From DATGEP01 sp035310125 (GTDB taxonomy: Bacteria > Chloroflexota > Ktedonobacteria > Ktedonobacterales > JADMIN01), in NCBI GenBank assembly GCA_035310125.1, contig DATGEP010000317.1, positions 1 to 30,546 of the forward strand: a DNA stretch of 30,546 nt. The letters are read 5' to 3'. Below are positions 1 to 7,265 of this stretch, one piece after another. The notes under the pieces were generated by a model. The model was not told the DNA's origin and ran no database searches. It worked only from the letters and a program-made list of their open reading frames with translations. Positions within the stretch are counted from its first letter, which is position 1, and every line of letters begins with the position of its first letter. A program made the position numbers and the translations under genes.

Positions 1-259
1 TGACCGGCACCTGGAGTGGATAGTCAACACGCGAATACAGGTACGCGTATTGTTGAGCACCGGGCGTACCGGTGGTCCCTGGCGTGGTGATCGGCTGCGT
101 CGGATTGATGTACGGTCTCGAGGCGCCGCCACACGCGGCGAGCGCGAGCAGGCCGAGCAGAAATACGCTCGCGGTGATGAGAAGCGTGATGCGGCGGTGT
201 CGCGCCGGTGAGTCGCCAGACCAGAGCGCGCGGCGACTATGGATGTCAGATATGCGCAT
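1..259 (-). CDS. Putative lipoprotein, partial (C-terminus off the window)
   Basis: The ATG at 257-259 is preceded by an AAGAAAGG ribosome site. The 86 visible residues have a long basic n-region (RHRR near residues 20-23), a hydrophobic stretch at about 24-42 and a lipobox L-A-A-C with Cys43, followed by a Gly/Ser/Pro/Thr-rich linker. This is the pattern of a lipoprotein signal cleaved by signal peptidase II. The mature protein would sit on the outer face of the membrane. The rest of the gene continues beyond position 1, so no function can be assigned. Its start lies 14 bp after the stop of the small membrane protein at 274-531, so the two are probably cotranscribed downstream of hpt. Confidence 0.65.
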   Translation of the reverse strand, partial: MRISDIHSRRALWSGDSPARHRRITLLITASVFLLGLLALAACGGASRPYINPTQPITTPGTTGTPGAQQYAYLYSRVDYPLQVPV

Positions 260-273
260 AGTGGCCGCCTTTC

Positions 274-531
274 TTATGGAGTGGTGCTGGGGCTGGCACC
301 GGGGGTGACGGTGGTGAATGGCCCGATAGTGGCGGTCGGTGCGGGCGTCGCCGTCGGAAGCGGGGCGGTGGCGGGCAGGGTGACAGCGCCGGGGGTAGGG
401 ACTGTCGTTTGGTGAGATGTGTTGATAGGAGAGCCCGGCACGAACTTGAGGATCGCTACGGCGATGGCGAAGAAGAGCACCGCCGCGATGAGGCTGCCCC
501 ACGGCCACCTTTTCCTGGGCTTTGCTGCCAT
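274..531 (-). CDS. Small single-span membrane protein, unknown function
   Basis: This is an 85-residue protein. It starts at an ATG with a strong AAAGGAG site seven bases upstream. The N-terminus is basic (KPRKR), a single hydrophobic span covers about residues 12-31, and the remaining 50 residues are rich in Pro, Thr and Ala, as in extracytoplasmic wall-spanning stalks. The predicted topology is N-in/C-out. It lies 72 bp downstream of hpt and just upstream of the lipoprotein at 1-259, so it probably belongs to one envelope-related transcription unit. No family was recognised. The good ribosome site and the clean membrane pattern support it being a real gene. Confidence 0.6.
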   Translation of the reverse strand: MAAKPRKRWPWGSLIAAVLFFAIAVAILKFVPGSPINTSHQTTVPTPGAVTLPATAPLPTATPAPTATIGPFTTVTPGASPSTTP

Positions 532-572
532 GCCTTCTCTCCTTTGTCACAGCCCGCGCGATTTCAGCGCTC

Positions 573-608
573 AGTGAGATATACGCTTCCTCGTGGGGGT
601 ATCTCACT
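573..608. repeat. 9-bp inverted repeat overlapping the hpt stop
   Basis: AGTGAGATA at 573-581 and TATCTCACT at 600-608 are perfect inverted copies with an 18-base loop. They overlap the last codons and stop of hpt and precede the small membrane protein gene. This could be an mRNA hairpin separating the two genes or a protein-binding site. No T-tract follows on either strand, so an intrinsic terminator is not well supported. Confidence 0.45.
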
Positions 609-1167
609 CAGTATAGACTGACGGCTTGAGGACGCCGACGTAAGGCAGGTTGCGATATTTCTGCGCGTAGTCCAGGCCGTAGCCGACGACGAAGCGGTCG
701 GGGATGGTGAATCCGACATACGCGGGCGCGAGCACTTTTTCTCGTCCGACGGACTTCTCTTTATCGAGCAGCGTGCAAATGGCGATGCTGGCCGGGGCGC
801 GGCGCTGGAGATTTTCCATGAGGTAGCGAATGGTCAGGCCGGTGTCCACGATATCTTCGATGATGAGCACATGTTTGTCCTCGATGGAGGCGTCGAGATC
901 CTTGAGGATGCGCACGACGCCGCTCGATTCAGTGGCGTCGCCGTAGCTGCTGATCGCCATAAAGTCTATATCAACAGGGATGTTGAGGCGGCGGGCGATG
1001 TCGGCCATGAACATGATAGCGCCTTTGAGAATGCCGACGAGGATGACGTCTTTGCCGCTATAGTCGCGCTCGACGGCCTCGGCCAGAGCAGCGACGCGAG
1101 CCTGAAGGGTTTGCTCGGGTATCAGAATGTCCAGGATATCATCGTTGAGGTTTGCCGAGATGGCCAT
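604..1167 (-). CDS. hpt: Hypoxanthine phosphoribosyltransferase
   Basis: This 187-residue protein is a purine salvage phosphoribosyltransferase that makes IMP/GMP from hypoxanthine or guanine plus PRPP in the cytosol. The PRPP-binding motif is visible as VLIIEDIVDTGLT at about residues 100-112. The upstream GILKGAIMFMADIARR segment (about 45-60) and the DFMAISSYG segment (about 68-76) are typical of bacterial HPRT. The open frame extends much further upstream, to 1590, but that part is a shadow of tilS. The ATG at 1165-1167 has an AGGCAGG site and gives the family's usual length. It follows tilS by 35 bp, the classical tilS-hpt pairing. The frequent third partner ftsH is not the next gene here. 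Confidence 0.93.
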   Translation of the reverse strand: MAISANLNDDILDILIPEQTLQARVAALAEAVERDYSGKDVILVGILKGAIMFMADIARRLNIPVDIDFMAISSYGDATESSGVVRILKDLDASIEDKHVLIIEDIVDTGLTIRYLMENLQRRAPASIAICTLLDKEKSVGREKVLAPAYVGFTIPDRFVVGYGLDYAQKYRNLPYVGVLKPSVYTE

Positions 1168-1202
1168 GTGTATGCCTGCCTTTCGCTGTGGTGTATTGGG
1201 CA

Positions 1203-2807
1203 TCAGGATACCAGAGGTTCCAGGTCCAGCACAAGAACGCGCGTGGTGGTCGTCCCTATGCGGGCGCGTTCGTCCAACCGCAGACCGGCCATCCACAGCA
1301 GGTGATTCACTCCGCACACCAGGGGCAGCCGGGTGCGCAGCGAGCGTGGAATCTTCGCATCGGTGAAAAGGTCCTGCAGTTTCTTTTCTTGACTCATGCC
1401 GAGGGGCTGGATACGGTCGCCTCGCCGCCATGTGCGAACGAGCAGCGTATCGCCAGCGATGTCCGCGTCGAGATAGGCACGCGCTTCGGGAAGAGAAGTG
1501 CCGGTCGCGATATCCACAATTGGCGACGACCGCGCATGCAGCGTGGAGGCATCGAGTGGACCGGGCAGGATGCTCGCGCGCAGCCGCCAACCGAGCGCGG
1601 GCAGATCGCGCGAGCCGGGAATGGGTAGAGAGATCGGGGGCACAACGGCGCTTCCGACTTCTTCTCCTGTCGGGGCGAGAGAGCGAGTGGCTGGACGACG
1701 GTGATTTCGTGTTGGCGCGGGCATTGCTGCCCGCGGGCCGGCAGGAATGCTGGCCCCACCTGGTTCCAATGCCAAACTGGACTGACTATTTGATGGTGCG
1801 CGGCGCTCGCAGATGAGCGCGTCGTACTCGCGCCTGACGAGCAGGCCGCCGGGCAGCGCGAGGCTGTCGCCGCTGGTGCCGGCAGACAGCAGGCGCTCGA
1901 TAGCGAAGATGTGGCGCGCGCTCAATCCGCTGGCGTCTACCAGAAGGGACGACACCATGCGGCGCACGACCCGCCGCCGGAGAGCCGGGGTGAGCTGGGC
2001 AAGCGCGGGAATTGCGAGGGCGACGGCGCTGGTGTCCGCGCGTACCATCGCACCGGCCCATGCGACGTCCGTGTTCATCTCTAGATAGTGTTCGTCCCCG
2101 GCGATGAGGGCGGCGTTGCGGATGAGGGTATCGCGCAGGTTGGGGTTGTAGTGTTCCAGTATCGGGAGCAGCTCGTGGCGGATGCGGTTGCGCAGGTAGG
2201 TGGTGTCGGCGTTGGTGGCGTCTTCGCGGGGCTGCCAGCCGCGCCCGGCACAATAAGCGAGAGTCTTGGCGCGGGAGAGATCGAGTAGCGGGCGGGCGAG
2301 GTCGCCGCTGAGGGGCGCCATGCCGGCGAGGCCGGCGAGGCCGCTGCCCCGCAGCCAGTGCATGACGAGCGTTTCAGCCTGGTCGTCGCGGGTGTGGCCG
2401 GTGCAGATGTGAGTGGAGCCGGTGTCGTGAGCGACACGACGCAGGAAACCGTAGCGCGCGCGGCGGGCAGCATCTTCGATGGAGCGATGCTCGGTGCGGG
2501 CGAGCTGGCGAACATCGGCGCGCTCGGTCACACACTCCAGCCCACGCTCAGCGGCGAAGGCGGCGACGAAGCGGGCATCTTCCGCGCCCGCCTCGCCCCG
2601 CAGGCCGTGATCGAGGTGCGCGACGATGAGACGGCCAGGAGCGAGCGGGTGATGGCTCTCCGGCAGGCTGAGGAGCGCGCCGAGCAGGCAGAGCGAGTCC
2701 GCGCCGCCGGAGACGGCGACAACGAGTGTGGCGCCCGCGGGCCACATGGCGTATGTCGTGACGGCCTGGCCGACGGCGGACTCGACCTGAGCTAGGATGT
2801 CGCGCAT
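1203..2807 (-). CDS. tilS: tRNA(Ile)-lysidine synthase
   Basis: TilS ligates lysine to C34 of tRNA-Ile(CAU) with ATP, allowing AUA decoding. The P-loop SGGADS lies at residues 33-38, followed by the HLDHGLRGE and TGHTRDDQAET segments of the N-type ATP pyrophosphatase domain. The C-terminal TilS domain is recognisable by RIQPLGM and the KLQDLFTDAKIP segment near the end. The start at 2805-2807 (MRDILAQ) has a GGGAGG site; the open frame upstream to 2894 only translates repeat DNA. At 534 residues it is longer than many homologues. About 50 low-complexity residues (around 337-388, DNA 1640-1800) interrupt the region before the C-terminal domain and coincide with two adjacent DNA hairpins, suggesting an in-frame repeat insertion. 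Confidence 0.92.
   Translation of the reverse strand: MRDILAQVESAVGQAVTTYAMWPAGATLVVAVSGGADSLCLLGALLSLPESHHPLAPGRLIVAHLDHGLRGEAGAEDARFVAAFAAERGLECVTERADVRQLARTEHRSIEDAARRARYGFLRRVAHDTGSTHICTGHTRDDQAETLVMHWLRGSGLAGLAGMAPLSGDLARPLLDLSRAKTLAYCAGRGWQPREDATNADTTYLRNRIRHELLPILEHYNPNLRDTLIRNAALIAGDEHYLEMNTDVAWAGAMVRADTSAVALAIPALAQLTPALRRRVVRRMVSSLLVDASGLSARHIFAIERLLSAGTSGDSLALPGGLLVRREYDALICERRAPSNSQSSLALEPGGASIPAGPRAAMPAPTRNHRRPATRSLAPTGEEVGSAVVPPISLPIPGSRDLPALGWRLRASILPGPLDASTLHARSSPIVDIATGTSLPEARAYLDADIAGDTLLVRTWRRGDRIQPLGMSQEKKLQDLFTDAKIPRSLRTRLPLVCGVNHLLWMAGLRLDERARIGTTTTRVLVLDLEPLVS
1640..1800. repeat. In-frame repeat insertion within tilS with two adjacent hairpins
   Basis: Within tilS, GCGGGCA/TGCCCGC (1717-1723 and 1728-1734) forms a 7-bp stem. 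It is immediately followed by GGGCCGGCA/TGCTGGCCC (1735-1743 and 1748-1756), a 9-bp stem with one G-U pair. The encoded residues are Pro/Ala/Arg/Ser-rich and do not look like TilS sequence. The neighbouring stretch 1660-1687 weakly resembles the CCCTCTCC-type repeats found in the trp operon. The boundaries given are estimates from where recognisable TilS sequence stops and resumes. Confidence 0.5.
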
Positions 2808-3418
2808 GATGCCTCCCTGGCGGCTCCAGTTGCCGATTCTGCCGGGAATCTCAAACCTCACCCAATACCCCGGCCCGCCTCCACGTGAGAGCACGCGACG
2901 CTGCGGCGGGTAGCCCTCTCCGTGCGCGGCGAGGGGTAAAAACGGTTGCCGATTCTGCCGGAATCCGAGAATCGGTTGCCGATGCTGCCATTATTCCGGT
3001 TGCCGTTTTTGCCGCGATTCGCCATGCGTAATGATCCAGACAGTTCATGGTGTGCATACGCAGGCACTTCCACTCTTCCACTATCCATTCGCGACGGGTG
3101 CGTTCGATCAGCGCGTGGGCGTGGCTCGTGGCGATCCGGTAGCTATGTGGCGGGCGGCCAGCGAGCTATCGTATCGCCAGTGGTAACCACGGTGGGCGCG
3201 GTATCGGACGCTGATATCAGGAGTAGCGTATCACGGATGGAGGCGGTCTGGTGTAGCCAGGGGCGGTCAAGAACGGACGAGGGCGGACACGAAATGCGCC
3301 GGGCGGCGGGCCACACTGAGCGGCTTTCTCATTCGCAGTTGGCCCTGGCGCCCAGCATGCTCCGTCTGCCAATTCTCGCGGAGATCAGCATCGGGTGTTG
3401 CTACAGGAAGTGCGCGAC
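2808..3418. other. Gene-free stretch between tilS and the SGNH hydrolase
   Basis: This is about 610 bp without a convincing gene. The left third holds the repeat cluster described separately. Open frames here (for example plus strand 2946-3476) lack ribosome sites and recognisable sequence, and their translations merely repeat the DNA motif. A short perfect GTGGT-A-ACCAC palindrome lies near 3180. No convincing promoter for tilS could be picked out, although one must lie here or upstream of the SGNH gene. Confidence 0.6.
2829..3014. repeat. Cluster of GTTGCCGATTCTGCCG repeats upstream of tilS
   Basis: The 16-mer GTTGCCGATTCTGCCG occurs exactly at 2829-2844 and 2945-2960. Degenerate copies lie at 2975-2990 (GTTGCCGATGCTGCCA) and 2999-3014 (GTTGCCGTTTTTGCCG). 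Between them, 2912-2937 matches the CCCTCTCCGTGCGCG...GAGGGG repeat type also found at 25186-25222. The same 16-mer is found exactly at 25237 and 29904. The copies 2945, 2975 and 2999 are spaced 30 and 24 bases apart, so they form a short imperfect tandem array. Confidence 0.85.
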
Positions 3419-4084
3419 TCACGCCGCCGCCACCACCGCTTGCGCTATCGCGACATGGCCAGCGTCGTTGGGATGAAACGTATCTGGGCTGCCGGGGGGC
3501 CAGTGATAGTCAGGTGTGAGAAACATGGTGCTGATGTCTACCACGGCGCTCCCCCGCGAGCCGCTCCAGGTCGCGGCGACCTGGGAGATGACGCTATCAT
3601 ATTGGCTCACGGGAATCCCGGCGCTATTGGGAGTCGCCGGATTACTCCACACATTGAGGGCGACCAGGCGCGCCTGGGGGTTGTCTGCCACGAGATAGGC
3701 CAGCAGCGCCGCAAGGTCCTGCTGCATGGTGGCGAGTGGCACCGCCTGAAGGTAGTCGTTCGTGCCGAGCTCCAGCACGATCAGCTGCGCCTGCGACGGA
3801 TGCAGCTTCAGCGCTTGCAGGTGCGCCAGGAAGTCACCTGTGGTCACGCCGCCAACGCCATCCATGAGATACTGCTGGGCGTTCGTGGGCGACTTTGCGC
3901 GCAACCCCAAGATCACCTGCCAGGTGAAATCGAAGCCGAAGTCATCGGTATGTTGGCCTTGTGTGATCGAGTCGCCAAAGAAGAGGACATTGCTCAACGT
4001 CGGAGAGGTGGTCGGGGGGATGGGACCACCAATGGTCAACATCGCCAGGGCGGCCAGGATAGCGAGCACTACCTTATGCAGCAT
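3419..4084 (-). CDS. Secreted SGNH/GDSL-type hydrolase
   Basis: This 221-residue protein begins with a signal peptide (MLHKVVLAILAALAML, then GGPIPP). The four SGNH blocks are visible: GDSIT near residue 37 (nucleophile Ser), a conserved Gly in GVGG, GTND (Asn), and DTFHPND near the C-terminus (catalytic Asp and His). Such enzymes are extracytoplasmic esterases/lipases or carbohydrate acyl-esterases; the substrate cannot be read from sequence. The ATG at 4082-4084 is chosen. An in-frame TTG four codons upstream (4096) is possible, but its GGAG is too close, and for the ATG it is rather far, so the start is uncertain. The next gene upstream on the same strand ends about 200 bp away. Confidence 0.85.
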   Translation of the reverse strand: MLHKVVLAILAALAMLTIGGPIPPTTSPTLSNVLFFGDSITQGQHTDDFGFDFTWQVILGLRAKSPTNAQQYLMDGVGGVTTGDFLAHLQALKLHPSQAQLIVLELGTNDYLQAVPLATMQQDLAALLAYLVADNPQARLVALNVWSNPATPNSAGIPVSQYDSVISQVAATWSGSRGSAVVDISTMFLTPDYHWPPGSPDTFHPNDAGHVAIAQAVVAAA

Positions 4085-4280
4085 GTGTGAGTCCAAATCT
4101 CCATCTCATTCCCAATATGGCGGCGGCTACTCATCAGTCAGCCGCGCGTTCGCCTGGTATCGTACCATATTGCGCCAGACTGGCTCCGGTGGTTGCGCGC
4201 TCATTGCACGCTGCCCGTCCCGCTGCCCGCGCATCTGGCACGACCTCGGAGCGGAGCAGGGACATCGCCCATAGCATCTT

Positions 4281-4634
4281 TCACACCTGCACGACCGCCA
4301 GGGTTGTCTGGAAGATACGGATGGGCTGGAGGCCGGCGGCGGCGCACGTCTCTGAGACAGCGCGCACGACGCCATGCCACTGCACCGAGACATCGTGCCA
4401 GACGACCCAACCGCCGGGCTTGACGAGCTTGAGTGCGTTGCGGCTATCCTGGCGCACGTGAGGGTAATCGTGGGCAGCATCCACAAATGCCAGGTCCATG
4501 CAGCCCTGGTAGGGGCGAAAATCGAACGTCTCGGTATTGCTGGAGAGCTGTGTGATGAACCTGGCTTCTGGCGTGTCGCGAAACTCGTGGCCAATGTCCG
4601 CGCCGCGCAGGGCGAGCGGCTGCTTCGCGTTCAC
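4281..4634 (-). pseudogene. C-terminal half of a class I SAM methyltransferase (Methyltransf_24-like), likely remnant
   Basis: The 117 residues contain MDLAFVDAAHDYPHVRQD and LKLVKPGGWVVWHD, the acidic-loop and post-core segments typical of the Methyltransf_24 group. The N-terminal half with the glycine-rich SAM-binding motif I is missing; a complete domain is usually around 170-200 residues or more. The frame opens with GTG at 4632-4634, which overlaps the stop of the GH15 gene by four bases (GTGA), so it could still be translated by coupling. No upstream frame restores the missing half. It is either a decayed gene whose front was lost when it was joined to the GH15 gene, or a catalytically dead short protein. 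Confidence 0.6.
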
Positions 4635-6682
4635 CGGGGAATCAGCGTACCTTCCTGCGCCATTTGCAGCGTCACCGCGCTGTTCACCAGGCCGATATGC
4701 GTGAAGGCCTGCGGATAATTGCCCAGCTGCTCGCCTGTGCCGGCATCCAGCTCCTCCGCGAAGAGACCCAGCGGCCCCGCGCAGCGCAGGACCTCTTCAA
4801 AGCGCAGTCGCGCCTCCTCGATGCGGCCCAGGTAGCACAGATTGTCAATCAGCCAGAACGCGCACGCGATGAACGTTCCCTCCGTGCCGGGCAGCCCATC
4901 GCTCGCCGCCGCGCCGCTCGCTGTCTTGTAGCGATAGATCAGCGCGTGCGGCGCCGCCAGCGCCCGCGCCGTCGCGTCCATGCTGCTTGCCACGCGCGGA
5001 TCCGCCCAGGGCAGAAATCCCACCAGCGGAATGCGCAGGTTCGCGGCATCGAACACACTCGAGCCATATGCCTGCGTGAAGCTCCCCAATTCCACATCGT
5101 ATCCGTGTTGCAGCACGTCCGCGTGGATCTGGGCCGCGCACGCGGCCCACTTCTGGACATGCGCGTGGTGGCCGTGGTGTTCCGCCATCCGGCAGGCCCG
5201 GTCCACGGCTGCCCAGCACATCGCGCGTGAATAGACAAAAGGTCGCGGATCCCCGCGCACCTCCCAAATACCGCGATCCTCGTCGCGCCAGTGTTGAACC
5301 ACGTAATCGGCAATCAGCGATGACAGGTCGCGCAGATCATGAATAGGCCCTCGAAGTGCGGACTCGTGGTGATACCCTTGGTGACTCAGGTAGCTGTACG
5401 CCCCATCCAGCACCTCACCATATATGTCGAGCTGGTGCTGCTCCGCTGCTCCGTTGCCGATCCGCACCGGATGTGATCCTCGATAGCCTTCGAGATGCGT
5501 CAGCTCATGCTCGGCAAGCTGGCTGCCTGTTTCACCACGAATGCCATACATGATGCGGAGATCGTCGCCGCACTTGATCTGCAAGTTGTGGAGGAAGTGG
5601 AAATAGTCGCGTGCCTCGTCATAGTAGCCCAGCCGCTCCAGCGCCGCCAGCGTAAACGATGAGTCGCGCAGCCACGTATAGCGGTAATCCCAATTGCGCA
5701 CGCCGCCGATGGATTCGGGCAACGACGTGGTGGGAGCCGCCACGATAGCGCCGGTTGGCTCGAACGTGCAGAGCTTCAGCGTCAAAGCCGAACGGGTGAC
5801 TGCCGTCTCGTAGGAGCCGCTGTAGCGGCACGCTGCCGACCAGCCGCGCCAGTATTCATGTGTTTCTTCCAGGTCTGCGTTGAAGTCATGTGTGCTCAAC
5901 TCACCGAGAATGCGCTCGGCCTCCGCCGCGTCGCGCGCGTAATTGAGCACCGCGATCAGTCCCTGCCCAGCGTGCAGTGTCGTGTGTAGACGCAGCAGCT
6001 CGCCATCCGGCACGAGTGTCAGCTCCGTCCCATCCCGCGTCGTCACCAGGGTGTGCAGCCGCTTCACGAGTAGAACCAGGTGCCGCTCCCCTTTGGAGAG
6101 GATGGCGCCGTAGACACCATCCTGGCTGATTTTCGGCTGAATCTCAGCCTCCTGGCGTGCGTACTCGAAGGTCGCTTTGAGGGTTAGCTCCACCTCCACA
6201 TGCCCTTCCAGGCAGCTGGCAATCCGGTTGATGCGATGCGCCGCGGCGACATCGTTGCCCAGGTCACGCTCTATTTCCGCCGTTATGCTATGTGGCGCCC
6301 GCTCTCGCAGGAGCGTGTTCAGTCGCTCTCCCCATCCGAGGCGCGGCTGGCGTTTTCGGATTGGCATGAAATCAACCAGCCGCAGCCGCCCCGCGCTTCC
6401 CTGGAAGATCGTTTCGAGGATATTCGTTCCCGGCAGGTATGTCATGCTGGATTGTGCCGCTTCCTGCGGGCCGATGCGGAAGTAGCCACCGCGGCTGGCA
6501 TCCAGGAGGCGGCAGAACACGGCTGGACTATCGAAGTGCGGTAGGCAGCACCAATCCACAGACCCATCGGGGCCGATGAGCGCGGCGGTGCGGCAATCGC
6601 CGATGATACCGTACTGGCTAATTGGCCGGTAGCGCGGCTCGTTGCCGGTACGTGTCGTAGCGGTAACATGCTCCTGTTGCAT
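4631..6682 (-). CDS. GH15 family glycoside hydrolase (glucoamylase/trehalase type)
   Basis: This is a 683-residue cytosolic protein of the two-domain bacterial GH15 group. An N-terminal beta-sandwich segment (YGIIGDCRTAALIGPDG, DWCCLPHFDSPAVF) is followed by the (alpha/alpha)6 barrel with NWDYRYTWLRDSSFTLAAL and the segments GIRGE, HLEGYRGSHPVRIGNGA and QLDIYGEVLDGAY. Characterised relatives are glucoamylases acting on alpha-glucans or, in actinobacteria, trehalases; which one applies here cannot be decided. The ATG at 6680-6682 has a good AAAGGTAGG site, whereas the open frame to 6793 adds an unlikely basic leader. No signal peptide is present, so it probably acts on internal storage glucan or trehalose. 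The methyltransferase remnant overlaps its stop codon. Confidence 0.9.
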   Translation of the reverse strand: MQQEHVTATTRTGNEPRYRPISQYGIIGDCRTAALIGPDGSVDWCCLPHFDSPAVFCRLLDASRGGYFRIGPQEAAQSSMTYLPGTNILETIFQGSAGRLRLVDFMPIRKRQPRLGWGERLNTLLRERAPHSITAEIERDLGNDVAAAHRINRIASCLEGHVEVELTLKATFEYARQEAEIQPKISQDGVYGAILSKGERHLVLLVKRLHTLVTTRDGTELTLVPDGELLRLHTTLHAGQGLIAVLNYARDAAEAERILGELSTHDFNADLEETHEYWRGWSAACRYSGSYETAVTRSALTLKLCTFEPTGAIVAAPTTSLPESIGGVRNWDYRYTWLRDSSFTLAALERLGYYDEARDYFHFLHNLQIKCGDDLRIMYGIRGETGSQLAEHELTHLEGYRGSHPVRIGNGAAEQHQLDIYGEVLDGAYSYLSHQGYHHESALRGPIHDLRDLSSLIADYVVQHWRDEDRGIWEVRGDPRPFVYSRAMCWAAVDRACRMAEHHGHHAHVQKWAACAAQIHADVLQHGYDVELGSFTQAYGSSVFDAANLRIPLVGFLPWADPRVASSMDATARALAAPHALIYRYKTASGAAASDGLPGTEGTFIACAFWLIDNLCYLGRIEEARLRFEEVLRCAGPLGLFAEELDAGTGEQLGNYPQAFTHIGLVNSAVTLQMAQEGTLIPR

Positions 6683-6906
6683 GGTTCGCCTACCTTTCCC
6701 GATGGCGTCCCGACGACATGCCCTGGGGCATACTCCAATGTATTCCCCACTATGTCGCGGGCGCCGCCGCTGTGTTACCGTCAAGCATAACACGTGAGCC
6801 TACCGCGCCGAGTACCTGCTGTCCTTACTTCGTTGTGCAAGCCGGTGATTCTCGTCCGCCTACCGCTACCCCGCGCTGTTACTGTTCGCATACGCGGCGA
6901 GGCGTG

Positions 6907-6930
6907 GTAGGGGCGCAGACCACGGCGCCC
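6907..6930 (+). repeat. GTAGGGGCG...GCGCCC palindromic repeat
   Basis: GTAGGGGCGCAGACCACGGCGCCC shares the GTAGGGGCG head and the complementary GCGCCC tail with the repeats at 22932, 25275, 25800, 30391 and 30448. Here it lies on the opposite strand and in a non-coding region. Confidence 0.55.
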
Positions 6931-6940
6931 AAAATGCTGC

Positions 6941-6970
6941 TTGCGGCGGCCTGTTCCCGCGTGCTATGCT
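6941..6970 (+). promoter_or_regulatory. Probable promoter of tRNA-Lys
   Basis: A TTGCGG -35 box (6941-6946), an 18-bp spacer and a TATGCT -10 box (6965-6970) preceded by TGC end 22 bases before the tRNA 5' end, a spacing that fits a short leader. Confidence 0.55.
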
Positions 6971-6992
6971 GATGCCGGTGACTTCCCCGATT

Positions 6993-7067
6993 GGGGCCGT
7001 AGCTCAGTGGCAGAGCAGAGGCCTTTTAAGCCCCGTGTCGCGGGTTCGAATCCCGCCGGCCTCACCA
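6993..7067 (+). tRNA. tRNA-Lys(UUU), CCA encoded
   Basis: The acceptor stem GGGGCCG pairs with CGGCCTC (one G-U). The D arm GCTC/GAGC, the anticodon loop CTTTTAA with anticodon TTT, the T arm GCGGG-TTCGAAT-CCCGC, discriminator A and an encoded CCA are all present, giving 75 nt. The anticodon reads AAA/AAG (Lys). The anticodon stem GAGGC/GCCCC has an A-C mismatch at its second pair, which is unusual but does not disturb the rest of the cloverleaf. No second tRNA is seen nearby. Confidence 0.93.
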
Positions 7068-7265
7068 ATTTGCAGTCAGATCCTTGTCCGTTGTCCGCTT
7101 TTGCTCCCGCCCCGCGTATTCTACCAATGAGGACTGTGGGAAGGGGGCTTTCGCGTGGAACATTCTCTATGAGAGCGGGCGCAGAGTATCACGCATTGCG
7201 TCGTGGATGATCTTCTTTTGCGAATAACGGAAGACACGGAGCTGCTCTGTCGCGACAGGTATGCG

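Larger units (their letters stand above)
6683..6992. other. Intergenic region between GH15 gene and tRNA-Lys
   Basis: This is about 310 bp between divergently oriented GH15 (minus) and tRNA-Lys (plus). It must hold both promoters. A plausible tRNA promoter is described separately. A copy of the GTAGGGGCG repeat lies at 6907-6930. No protein gene is supported. Confidence 0.6.

Noticed and set aside
604..1590. A 328-residue frame including hpt with a 140-residue extension
   Set aside because: The extension is antisense/out-of-frame to tilS, is Arg/His/Cys-rich without homology, and the internal ATG at 1167 has a good ribosome site and family length.
2829..3014. CRISPR array
   Set aside because: The repeats are only 16 bases, few, unequally spaced with 8-14 base gaps, and no cas gene is near.
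3180..3190. GTGGT-A-ACCAC palindrome as an operator
   Set aside because: It is too short to be significant, and no promoter lies next to it.
2946..3476. Plus-strand frame of 176 residues in the tilS-SGNH gap
   Set aside because: No ribosome site and no recognisable sequence. Its first part only translates the 16-mer repeat.
3395..4090. Plus-strand frame of 231 residues
   Set aside because: It lies opposite the SGNH hydrolase gene, which has clear catalytic motifs and a signal peptide. It is a high-GC shadow frame.
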